DNA of 13,774 nt from Anaerolineae bacterium (GTDB taxonomy: Bacteria; Chloroflexota; Anaerolineae; 4572-78; NAK82), in contig JAUVPY010000015.1 in NCBI GenBank assembly GCA_030598425.1, positions 1 through 13,774 on the forward strand, read 5' to 3'. Below are positions 6,369 through 13,481 of the stretch, piece after piece. A program made the position numbers and the translations under genes. The notes beneath the pieces were generated by a model. The model was not told the DNA's origin. It ran no database searches and saw only the letters and a program-made list of their open reading frames with translations. Positions within the stretch are counted from its first letter, which is position 1. Each line of letters begins with the position of its first letter.

Positions 6369-6459
6369 TGGAAGACTGGAAGATTGGAAGGTTGGTAGGC
6401 TGGCAACCCGGACGATAGTTTTTGCCAATCTTCCAGCCATCCAATCTTCCAGTCTTCCA
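6369..6459. repeat. 19-bp perfect inverted repeat in the SDR-HAD gap
   Basis: TGGAAGACTGGAAGATTGG (6369-6387) is exactly complementary to 6441-6459, and a third partial copy CCAATCTTCCAG lies at 6425-6436. Each arm is itself a tandem of TGGAAGA(C/T)-like units. The array starts within about ten bases of the SDR stop codon. The loop is about 53 bases and no U-tract follows, so it is not a classical terminator. Confidence 0.85.
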
Positions 6460-6531
6460 GGCTCTTGGACGAAAGGCCCACGACCAGGGCTAGAGTCACA
6501 CACCAATCACAACACTTAATTGGAGGATACT

Positions 6532-7431
6532 ATGCCTGACTATCCCGAAGCAGCCCGCCCTTTGGCGGAGCTAAGCCCCAAACACCAGTTTTTCGTCGGC
6601 ATCGACTCCGACGGCTGCGCCTTCGACACCATGGAAATCAAGCACAAAGAGTGCTTCTGCCCCAATACCATCAAGCATTGGGGCTTGCAGCCGGTATCGA
6701 AGTATGCGCGCGAGGCAGCCGAATTCGTCAACCTGTACTCCAAGTGGCGCGGCATCAACCGCTGGCCGGCGGTGGTTATGGTCTTCGACCTGCTGCGTGA
6801 GCGACCGGAGGTGCAGGCACGGCATGTGGTTCCGCCGGAGGCTCCCCGCGTGCGCGAATTCATCGCCGACGACGCCTACCCCAAGAGCAATGACGGTCTG
6901 AAGGCGTATATGGCCGAGCGCCCCGATCCAGAATTAGAGAGGGCCTGGGCCTGGACAACGGGCGTCAATCAAACCGTGGCCGACATGGTGCACGATGTCC
7001 CTCCCTTCCCCTATGTGCGCGAGAGCCTGGAATTCCTGGCCGACAAAGCCGACATGATCGTCGTTTCGGCCACCCCCGTCGAAGCGCTAACCCGCGAGTG
7101 GGAGGAGCACGACATCGCCAAGTATGTGCGCGTCGTTGCCGGTCAGGAGTTGGGCAAGAAGGCCCTGCACCTGGAGCTGGCGGCCCGGGGCAAATATGAT
7201 TCCGATCGCATCTTAATGATCGGAGACGCGCCGGGCGATATGAACGCCGCTCGCGCCAACGATGCGCTCTTCTACCCGATAAACCCTGGCTATGAGGAGG
7301 AGTCCTGGCAGCGGTTCCACGACGAGGGGGTGCATAAGTTTCTGGCAGGCGAGTACAAAGGCGCATACGAAGCCCAACTCGTCGCTGAGTTCGAAAAGCT
7401 GCTGCCCGAGGTGCCGCCCTGGAAACGGTAG
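6532..7431 (+). CDS. HAD-superfamily hydrolase
   Basis: The 299-residue protein carries all four haloacid dehalogenase-type motifs: motif I GIDSDGCAFDT (nucleophile D25, acid/base D27), motif II VVSAT (S179), motif III Lys at K209 or K210 (GQELGKKAL), and motif IV GDAPGDMNAA (D232, D236). The DxD motif points to phosphoryl hydrolysis. About 120 mostly helical residues between motifs I and II form a large C1-type cap, which sets substrate choice; the cap segment with CFCPNTIKHWG (41-51) and NLYSKWRGINRWP (67-79) is distinctive but I cannot assign a substrate. No signal peptide. GGAGG lies 5 bases before ATG 6532; an upstream in-frame TTG at 6520 overlaps that site and is unlikely. It sits between the mannonate oxidoreductase and the LarA homologue, so a sugar-acid phosphate is a reasonable guess only. 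Confidence 0.88.
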   Translation: MPDYPEAARPLAELSPKHQFFVGIDSDGCAFDTMEIKHKECFCPNTIKHWGLQPVSKYAREAAEFVNLYSKWRGINRWPAVVMVFDLLRERPEVQARHVVPPEAPRVREFIADDAYPKSNDGLKAYMAERPDPELERAWAWTTGVNQTVADMVHDVPPFPYVRESLEFLADKADMIVVSATPVEALTREWEEHDIAKYVRVVAGQELGKKALHLELAARGKYDSDRILMIGDAPGDMNAARANDALFYPINPGYEEESWQRFHDEGVHKFLAGEYKGAYEAQLVAEFEKLLPEVPPWKR

Positions 7432-7470
7432 CAAGTAGCAGAGTATCAGGTATTAAGGTGGCAGGTAGCA
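7428..7470. repeat. GTAGCA repeat seeded at the HAD stop codon
   Basis: GTAGCA occurs at 7428-7433, 7435-7440 and 7465-7470; the first copy contains the TAG stop (7429-7431). Between them are related degenerate units. The rest of the 98-base gap up to the LarA gene has no clear promoter. Confidence 0.6.
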
Positions 7471-7529
7471 GAACTGAACGTGACTGCTGTCTGCGGTCTG
7501 GCTAGCCTGCGAGGGGAGAGAATTGACTA

Positions 7530-8819
7530 ATGGTTATAGGCAAGGGATACGAAGACAGTTTTTTATCAGAGGCCGAAACAAAAGATCTGATGACGGAAGC
7601 GCTGGAGCAAGCTGATCTGACCGGCAAGCGGGTGCTGGTTCTTGTACCCGACGGGACCCGCACTGCGCCCACTCCGATGATGTTCCGACTGTTCCAGGAC
7701 ATCCTGGCCGGACGGGTAGCAGCCCTGGACTATCTGGTGGCCCTGGGCACTCATCAGCCAATGAGCGACGCAGCCCTGAGTCAACTGGTCGGCCAGCCGG
7801 TGGTGGGCGGGAAGGTGGGAGACACTCATATCTTCAACCACCGCTGGGATCAGCCGGAGACCTTCGTCACCCTGGGCACCATCCCCGCCACCAGGATCGA
7901 GGAGATCAGCAAGGGACTGCTGTCTATGGAGGTGCCGGTCAGGCTCAACCGCCTGATCCTGGACTACGACAGCATCTTCATCTGCGGGCCTACCTTCCCT
8001 CACGAAGTGGTCGGCTTCTCCGGCGGCAACAAATACTTCTTCCCCGGCATCAGCGGCCCCGAGGTCATCAACTTCTCTCATTGGCTGGGGGCGCTTCTCA
8101 CCAGCTACGAGATCATCGGCACCCCGGACACGCCGGTGCGGGCGGTAATCGACCAGGCGGCCTCCTTCATCGACCGGCCACAACTGGGTTTCAGCATGGT
8201 CGTCAAGACTGATGCTGCCCACAATCCCAGGTTGGCCGGGCTGTACATCGGGGCCCCTCAAGAGGCGTACGCCGCCGCCGCCGAGCTGTCGAGCCGCCTG
8301 CACATCGTGTGGGTGGACCGCCCCTTCCAGCGAGTACTCAGCGTGATGCCCCATATGTACGACGACATCTGGACCGCGGCCAAGGGGATGTATAAGATGG
8401 AACCGGCCATCGCCGATGGCGGCGAGGTGATTATCTACGCCCCCCATATCGACGAAATCTCATACACCCACGGCGGCGTCATTGACCAGATTGGCTACCA
8501 CGTGCGCGATTACTTCGTCAAACAGTGGGACCGCTTTAAGAAATATCCCTGGGGCGTGCTGGCGCATTCCACGCACTTGCGGGGTATCGGCACCTTTGAG
8601 AACGGCATCGAAAAGGCGCGCATTGACGTAACCCTGGCCACCAGTATCCCTCGTCAACGCTGCGAGCAAGTGTGCCTGGGCTATATGGACCCTGACGCCA
8701 TCAATACGGATGAATGGCAGGGCCGTGATGAGGAAGGCATCCTACTGGTGCCCAAGGCTGGGGAAATGCTGTACCGAGTGAAACCGGCAAATCAGCAAAT
8801 CGGCAAATCGGCAAATTGA
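7530..8819 (+). CDS. LarA-family (lactate racemase-like) nickel-pincer enzyme, candidate mannonate/gluconate 2-epimerase
   Basis: LarA enzymes invert alpha-hydroxy acids by hydride transfer to a nickel-pincer nucleotide covalently held by Lys. The 429-residue protein keeps the landmarks: PDGTRTAP (40-47, the DHTRP-type loop), ALGTHQPMS (71-79; H75 aligned with LarA H108), FNHRWDQPE (102-110), GPTFPHEVVGFSGGNKYFFP (153-172) with H158 and K168 spaced 10 apart, as H174 and tethering K184 are in Lactiplantibacillus LarA. Family length is about 420-430. The cofactor makers LarB, LarC and LarE are not in the window. The neighbours handle mannonate upstream and 6-phosphogluconate downstream, so C2 epimerization of mannonate to gluconate is an attractive inference; I recall gluconate 2-epimerase activity being reported for some LarA homologues. 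GAGGGGAG precedes ATG 7530 with rather long spacing (about 12). The last 11 residues are encoded by an 8-base repeat. Confidence 0.85.
   Translation: MVIGKGYEDSFLSEAETKDLMTEALEQADLTGKRVLVLVPDGTRTAPTPMMFRLFQDILAGRVAALDYLVALGTHQPMSDAALSQLVGQPVVGGKVGDTHIFNHRWDQPETFVTLGTIPATRIEEISKGLLSMEVPVRLNRLILDYDSIFICGPTFPHEVVGFSGGNKYFFPGISGPEVINFSHWLGALLTSYEIIGTPDTPVRAVIDQAASFIDRPQLGFSMVVKTDAAHNPRLAGLYIGAPQEAYAAAAELSSRLHIVWVDRPFQRVLSVMPHMYDDIWTAAKGMYKMEPAIADGGEVIIYAPHIDEISYTHGGVIDQIGYHVRDYFVKQWDRFKKYPWGVLAHSTHLRGIGTFENGIEKARIDVTLATSIPRQRCEQVCLGYMDPDAINTDEWQGRDEEGILLVPKAGEMLYRVKPANQQIGKSAN
8785..8816 (+). repeat. Four tandem copies of CGGCAAAT at the 3' end of the larA-like gene
   Basis: CGGCAAAT, CAGCAAAT, CGGCAAAT and CGGCAAAT run head to tail from 8785 to 8816, with the TGA stop following directly. 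Because the 8-base unit is not a multiple of three, it reads in changing frames as PANQQIGKSAN. The array is therefore partly coding, unlike the repeats in other gaps. Confidence 0.85.
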
Positions 8820-8914
8820 CAAGTCAAGAAGCGAAATACGCTCGGCTGGTGACGAATTGCAGGTTGAGCATTTTGCCTCGAGTAGAGAAATAGAAACACA
8901 AAGGAGAGTGAAAA

Positions 8915-10369
8915 ATGGAAGCAAAAGCAGACTTTGGTCTCATCGGACTGGCCGTGATGGGCCAGAACCTGGTCCTCAATATGGACGACAACGGTTTCGC
9001 CGTGGCGGTGTTCAACCGCACTGTGTCCAAGGTAGACGACTTTATCAACGGCAACGCCAAGGGCACCAAGGTCATCGGCACTCACTCCGTCGAAGAGTTC
9101 GTGAGCGCGCTCAAGCGTCCGCGCCGGGCGATGTTGCTGGTCAAAGCCGGCCCAGCGGTGGACAGTTTCATTGATATGCTCATTCCCCACCTGGAACCGG
9201 GCGACATCATCATTGACGGCGGCAACTCCAACTATCACGACACCATGCGCCGCACCGAATACGTGGAATCCAAAGGGCTGCTCTACATCGGTACCGGTGT
9301 CTCCGGCGGCGAGGAAGGGGCGCGCTATGGTCCATCCATCATGCCTGGCGGGTCGCCCGACGCCTGGCCGCACGTCAAGCCCATTTTCCAGGCCGTTGCC
9401 GCCAAAGTGGACGACGGTTCGCCTTGCTGCGACTGGGTCGGCGAAAATGGCGCGGGCCACTTTGTGAAGATGACCCACAACGGCATCGAATACGGCGACA
9501 TGCAGCTCATTTGCGAGGCCTACCACCTGATGAGGGTCGGGCTGGGCCTGAGCAACGACGAAATGAGCGCCATATTTGCTGAGTGGAACGAAGGCAAACT
9601 CGATTCCTACCTGATCGAGATCACCCGCGACATCCTGGCTTACAAAGGCGAGGATGGTGAGCAAGTAGTGGACAAAGTGCTCGACACCGCGGGCCAGAAG
9701 GGCACTGGCAAATGGACGGCAATCTCGGCCCTGGACATGGGCATTCCCTTGACGCTGATCGGCGAGGCCGTCTTTGCCCGCTTTCTGTCGGCCCTCAAAG
9801 AGGAACGGGTGGCCGCCTCCAAAGTTCTGACCGGCCCCGCGGCCAAGTTCGATGGTGATAAAGCGGCCTTCATCAACGACCTGCGGGAAGCGCTGTACGC
9901 CTCCAAAATTATCTCTTACACTCAGGGTTACATGCTTATGCGGGCCGCGGCCAAAGAATATGGCTGGAACCTGAACTACGGCGGCATCGCCCTGATGTGG
10001 CGCGGCGGGTGTATCATCCGCTCCGCCTTCCTGGGCAAGATCAAGGAAGCCTTCGATGAGAACCCCGAACTCAGTAACTTGTTGCTGGCGCCATACTTCA
10101 AGCATGAAGTGGAAGCAGCGCAGGGAGCCTGGCGGCGTGTCGTCGCGAAGGGGGTTGAGATGGGTATGCCGGTACCGGCTATGTCCAGCGCCCTGGCCTT
10201 CTACGATGGCTACCGCCACGAGCGCTTGCCAGCCAATCTTCTGCAGGCGCAGCGCGACTACTTTGGCGCGCACACCTACGAGCGGGTCGACCGGCCGCGC
10301 GGTGAGTTCTTCCACACCAATTGGACGGGCACGGGTGGCGATGTGACCGCGAGCACGTACGTGGCGTGA
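8915..10369 (+). CDS. gnd: 6-phosphogluconate dehydrogenase (decarboxylating)
   Basis: The enzyme oxidatively decarboxylates 6-phosphogluconate to ribulose 5-phosphate in the oxidative pentose phosphate pathway. The 484-residue length is that of the long, dimeric form. Motifs in order: dinucleotide fold [12 protein letters not shown] (11-22), FNRTVSK (33-39), where NRT after strand 2 favours NADP+, IIIDGGNS (98-105), the substrate motif [12 protein letters not shown] (126-137), the catalytic region [17 protein letters not shown] (181-197, K185), then the all-helical domain, and a family-typical C-terminal tail ([10 protein letters not shown]). AAGGAG stands 8 bases before ATG. Only 7 bases separate its stop from the phosphofructokinase start, so the two are surely co-transcribed. 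Its place after the LarA homologue suggests gluconate produced in this unit is meant for it after phosphorylation. Confidence 0.97.
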   Translation: MEAKADFGLIGLAVMGQNLVLNMDDNGFAVAVFNRTVSKVDDFINGNAKGTKVIGTHSVEEFVSALKRPRRAMLLVKAGPAVDSFIDMLIPHLEPGDIIIDGGNSNYHDTMRRTEYVESKGLLYIGTGVSGGEEGARYGPSIMPGGSPDAWPHVKPIFQAVAAKVDDGSPCCDWVGENGAGHFVKMTHNGIEYGDMQLICEAYHLMRVGLGLSNDEMSAIFAEWNEGKLDSYLIEITRDILAYKGEDGEQVVDKVLDTAGQKGTGKWTAISALDMGIPLTLIGEAVFARFLSALKEERVAASKVLTGPAAKFDGDKAAFINDLREALYASKIISYTQGYMLMRAAAKEYGWNLNYGGIALMWRGGCIIRSAFLGKIKEAFDENPELSNLLLAPYFKHEVEAAQGAWRRVVAKGVEMGMPVPAMSSALAFYDGYRHERLPANLLQAQRDYFGAHTYERVDRPRGEFFHTNWTGTGGDVTASTYVA

Positions 10370-10376
10370 GAATACC

Positions 10377-11672
10377 ATGGCTAGACCTAACAACGTTGTC
10401 GTAGCTCAATCGGGCGGACCGACGCCCGTCATCAACAGCACTCTGCGCGGCATCGTGGAGATGTGCAAAGCGATGCCCGATAAGTTCGGCACCATCTACG
10501 CTGGCTTTCACGGTATCGAGGGCGTGCTCAAGGAAGAGTTGCTCGATATGTCCGCCCAGTCCAAGGAGGAAATCTGCCTGCTGAGCGTGACCCCGGCTGC
10601 CGGGGGCATCGGCACCTGCCGTTATAAGCTGAAAGCGCACCAGGGAGAGGATTTCGAGCGCGTGATCGAGGTCTTCAAAGCCCACGACATCGGCTACTTC
10701 TTCTACATCGGCGGCAACGACTCAATGGACACCGCCAACCAAGTGGCGGGCCTGGCTCACAAGCGTGGTTTGGACCTGGTCGCCGTCGGTGGTCCCAAGA
10801 CCATTGACAACGACGTAGGCGACAGCGAATTCAAGCTGATCGATCACACCCCGGGCTACGGCAGCGTCGCCCGCTATTGGGCGCTGGCCGTGCAAAACGC
10901 CAACGAGGAGAACGCGGGCTCCTGCCCCTCGGACCCGGTACTGGTGATCCAGGCGATGGGTCGCAAGATCGGCTTCATCCCGGCTGCGGCTCGGCTGGCT
11001 GACCCCGACCGGGCAATGCCGCTGCAAATCTATATGCGGGAATCCGGCCTGACGCTGGGGCAGATGGCCAACCTGGTCAACGACGAGCTGAAGCAAAGCG
11101 GGCGCTGCATCGTGGTAGTCAGCGAGGGCTTCGATGTGGGTGAATTGGGTGAGCGCAGAGACAGCTTCGGGCACACTCAATTCTCATCCAGCGCCACCAC
11201 CGTCGAGCAAGTGGTCGTCAATTACCTTAACGACGTTGGATTGGCAGCGCACGGCTCCGCACGCGGCAACGTCCCCGGCACCGACCAGCGCCACAACATG
11301 ATCTACGCCTCGACCGTGGACATGGAAGAGGCATACAAACTGGGGCAGAAGGCGGTGGAGATCGCTGTGGAAGATGGCTCTGGTTATATGAGCACCATCT
11401 TGCGCGATCCGGGTCCTATCTACCGCGTTAGCTACGACAAAGTGCCGCTGGAAAAGGTCGCCAACTCCGAGCGACACTTTCCCAAACAATGGATCACCGA
11501 GAATCGGGTTGACGTGACCGATGAATTCGTACGCTACGCTCGCCCGCTCATCGGCGAAAACTGGCCCGCCATCCCACTGGTGGATGGGCGGCAACGCTTC
11601 GCCCGCTTGGAGCATATCTTCGCGCCACAAACGTTATCAGACTACGTACCGCAGACGCAGCGGCAGGCGTGA
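10377..11672 (+). CDS. Phosphofructokinase, PPi-dependent type
   Basis: The 431-residue protein has the phosphofructokinase fold: AQSGGPTPVINSTLRG (10-25), IGGNDSMDTA (111-120), PKTIDNDV (140-147), HTPGYGSVARY, the fructose-6-phosphate motif QAMGRKIGF, and SEGFD. Two positions separate PPi- from ATP-dependent enzymes: the GGDGS of ATP enzymes is here GGNDS, with Asp in place of the permissive Gly, and PGTIDND is PKTIDND, with the Lys characteristic of PPi users. So it should catalyse reversible PPi-linked phosphorylation of fructose 6-phosphate; some PPi enzymes also accept sedoheptulose 7-phosphate, which would suit pairing with 6-phosphogluconate dehydrogenase. Asn for the first Asp of GGDDS is a variant I recall in one PFK clade. 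The start lies 7 bases after gnd with no strong ribosome-binding site, implying translational coupling. Confidence 0.92.
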   Translation: MARPNNVVVAQSGGPTPVINSTLRGIVEMCKAMPDKFGTIYAGFHGIEGVLKEELLDMSAQSKEEICLLSVTPAAGGIGTCRYKLKAHQGEDFERVIEVFKAHDIGYFFYIGGNDSMDTANQVAGLAHKRGLDLVAVGGPKTIDNDVGDSEFKLIDHTPGYGSVARYWALAVQNANEENAGSCPSDPVLVIQAMGRKIGFIPAAARLADPDRAMPLQIYMRESGLTLGQMANLVNDELKQSGRCIVVVSEGFDVGELGERRDSFGHTQFSSSATTVEQVVVNYLNDVGLAAHGSARGNVPGTDQRHNMIYASTVDMEEAYKLGQKAVEIAVEDGSGYMSTILRDPGPIYRVSYDKVPLEKVANSERHFPKQWITENRVDVTDEFVRYARPLIGENWPAIPLVDGRQRFARLEHIFAPQTLSDYVPQTQRQA

Positions 11673-11739
11673 TGCGGGAAGACATGATCCGTGATGCGGG
11701 AAACGTGATCTGAATCACGCATCACGTTTCCCGCGTCAC
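11669..11739. repeat. Direct and inverted repeat forming a 19-bp hairpin after the phosphofructokinase gene
   Basis: GTGATGCGGGAA occurs at 11669-11680, overlapping the TGA stop (11670-11672), and again at 11691-11702. The second copy extends to GTGATGCGGGAAACGTGAT (11691-11709), which pairs 18 of 19 with 11721-11739 around an 11-base loop. The only T-rich stretch after the stem is short and mixed, so efficient termination is doubtful. Confidence 0.85.
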
Positions 11740-11787
11740 GCTTCTCGTTTCGCACCTAATCCACCATAATCCATACGGAGGCATTCT

Positions 11788-13356
11788 ATGACACTTGCTA
11801 ATCAGTTGCTCACATCTGCCGAGCTAGCCCAACCCTTGCCCCTCGCTGAGGCAGAGACACTGGCCGGCGAACTGAGTCGCGTCGCCGGCATGAGCGTCTA
11901 CCCTCGCTCGATTGCGGCAAGGGGCTGTGTCCTTTTCTTCCTGGGGCGACGTGACACGCACAAGTTCCTGGGCGCTATCCACGCCGGGGCTGCTCTGGCT
12001 GGCGAATTTACCGGCGAGACGCGTGAGGTCACCCTGAATGGTGGTAACGCTCTCGTCTTGACGCAATGCCCCACGGACCCCGCCAACGCCGCGGCGTTAC
12101 GCACGGCTCTACCCTTCACGGCGCCGGTCACGCTGGGCCTGTGCAAGTCTATCGGATGCGGCGACCGGCTGGGGTTGGCCACGCCGGGCCACGTGCGCGC
12201 CGTGCGCAAGGGGAATATGGCCCCCATCTTCGCTCAGCAGTCCATCCGCGAGATGACGCGCACCCAGCGCACCCCTGAGGAGGTGATGGACGACGCCAGC
12301 TGGGGTGTCTTCCAGGAGGGCTGGCGCGAACGCTTTGGGGCCGACGCCGACCACCTCAAGACACCCGATGACGTAGACCGCTGCGTCGCTGCCGGGTTTG
12401 TCTTCTACACAGTCGACCCCGGCGACCACGTGGACAACGCCGCCGATGCCGATGACCCAGCCACCCTGCGCCAGAAGGTCGAGGCCCTCCCGTGGGATGA
12501 TCTGGAAGCGTCCCCCGATGACCTGCGGCGCTCATACCTCGGGCGGGAGTTCGACGTGGGCGACTTCGCTGTCACCTTCAGCGAGGAGGATTTGCTGCGC
12601 GCGGCGGCCAAATACGGTCGAGCCGTGGCTCACACCGTCCGCATGTACCGCCGCGTGGCGGACCAGATGGGCGACCGTCCGTTTGAACTGGAGATGTCGG
12701 TAGACGAGACGGAGACGCCGACCACCATCCCCGAGCACTACTTCGTCGCCAGCGAACTCAATCGACTGGGAGTGGAGTGGGTCAGCCTGGCCCCGCGCTA
12801 CATCGGCCGCTTTGAAAAGGGCGTAGACTACATCGGCGATCTGACTGTCTTTGAGGCCGACTTCGCCCGACATGTGGCCATCGCTAGCGCATTGGGACCC
12901 TACAAACTCAGCCTGCACTCCGGCTCCGACAAATTCAGCATCTACCCAATTTTCGATCGCGTGGCCGGCGACCTGGTGCACTTGAAGACGGCTGGCACCA
13001 GCTACCTGGAGGCCCTGCGGGCCACCGCCGGCACAGACCCTGGCCTGTTCCGCGAGATTCTGGCCTTCGCCTTTGAGCGATATGCTGAAGATCGCGCCTC
13101 GTACCACGTCTCTGCTGATCCGGCCAAAGTCCCCACGCCTGATCAACTGGCTGATGGCGAGTTAGCCACAGTACTGGATGATTTTGACGGACGGGAGATG
13201 CTGCACGTCACCTTCGGGTCGGTACTAACGGTCGCAGATGCCGCTGGAGGATATCGGTTCCGAGATCGGCTTCTAGCCGCGCTTCAGGCCGACGAGGAGG
13301 CGCACTATGCCGCCCTGGAGGCCCACTTTGACCGTCACATCGCACCATTTGGTTGA
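11788..13356 (+). CDS. uxaE: D-tagaturonate epimerase (UxaE family)
   Basis: UxaE interconverts D-tagaturonate and D-fructuronate, joining the galacturonate branch to the glucuronate branch in one step; it was described in Thermotoga and relatives. The 522-residue protein matches the family from end to end: GMSVYPRSIAARGCVLFFLG (34-53), GLCKSIGCGDRLGLATPGH (117-135), SVDETETPTTIPEHYFVA (304-321), GVEWVSLAPRYIGRFEKGVDY (328-348) and LHSGSDKFSIYP (376-387). The Asp, Glu and His clusters in these segments fit a metal-dependent barrel enzyme. GGAGG lies 6 bases before ATG 11788. It is the last gene of the plus-strand unit, 115 bases after the phosphofructokinase. With the mannonate oxidoreductase it defines uronate catabolism. 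No UxaC isomerase, UxuA dehydratase, KDG kinase or transporter is in the window, so the pathway is either completed elsewhere or runs by a different route. Confidence 0.9.
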   Translation: MTLANQLLTSAELAQPLPLAEAETLAGELSRVAGMSVYPRSIAARGCVLFFLGRRDTHKFLGAIHAGAALAGEFTGETREVTLNGGNALVLTQCPTDPANAAALRTALPFTAPVTLGLCKSIGCGDRLGLATPGHVRAVRKGNMAPIFAQQSIREMTRTQRTPEEVMDDASWGVFQEGWRERFGADADHLKTPDDVDRCVAAGFVFYTVDPGDHVDNAADADDPATLRQKVEALPWDDLEASPDDLRRSYLGREFDVGDFAVTFSEEDLLRAAAKYGRAVAHTVRMYRRVADQMGDRPFELEMSVDETETPTTIPEHYFVASELNRLGVEWVSLAPRYIGRFEKGVDYIGDLTVFEADFARHVAIASALGPYKLSLHSGSDKFSIYPIFDRVAGDLVHLKTAGTSYLEALRATAGTDPGLFREILAFAFERYAEDRASYHVSADPAKVPTPDQLADGELATVLDDFDGREMLHVTFGSVLTVADAAGGYRFRDRLLAALQADEEAHYAALEAHFDRHIAPFG

Positions 13357-13389
13357 CGGGCGGACATCGGACAATCCCAAGCTCTGGAC

Positions 13390-13437
13390 AAAAAAAGCGG
13401 CTGCCTTGCCATCTTTGAAGCGATGGAGCAGCCGCTT
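13390..13437 (-). terminator. Intrinsic terminator of the minus-strand histidine kinase gene, possibly bidirectional
   Basis: AAGCGGCTGC (13395-13404) and GCAGCCGCTT (13428-13437) form a perfect 10-bp stem. On the minus strand the stem is followed by a run of seven T (13396-13390, the last two A of the left arm included), 45 bases after the kinase stop. On the plus strand only a mixed TTATCGTTT follows, so it may stop uxaE transcripts less efficiently. Confidence 0.85.
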
Positions 13438-13481
13438 ATCGTTTGCCTGTTGCCGCGGCGGCACATTTCTATGTAATAGGC

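Noticed and set aside
6520..6531. TTG start four codons upstream for the HAD hydrolase.
   Set aside because: It would include the GGAGG ribosome-binding site that serves the ATG at 6532.
7566..8447. A 293-codon minus-strand frame opposite the LarA homologue.
   Set aside because: No recognisable motif; the plus-strand frame has clear LarA landmarks.
8816..8842. TTGACA at the larA-like stop codon as a -35 box for gnd.
   Set aside because: At 17 bases there is no acceptable -10; the best is TACGCT after 15 bases, too weak to call a promoter.
8792..10393. A 533-codon open frame on the minus strand opposite 6-phosphogluconate dehydrogenase.
   Set aside because: The plus strand has an unmistakable full-length gnd with ribosome-binding site. 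The antisense product has no recognisable motif and runs through the intergenic repeat.
11691..11739. Intrinsic terminator between the phosphofructokinase and uxaE.
   Set aside because: The stem is strong but no U-tract follows, and uxaE belongs functionally with the preceding genes.
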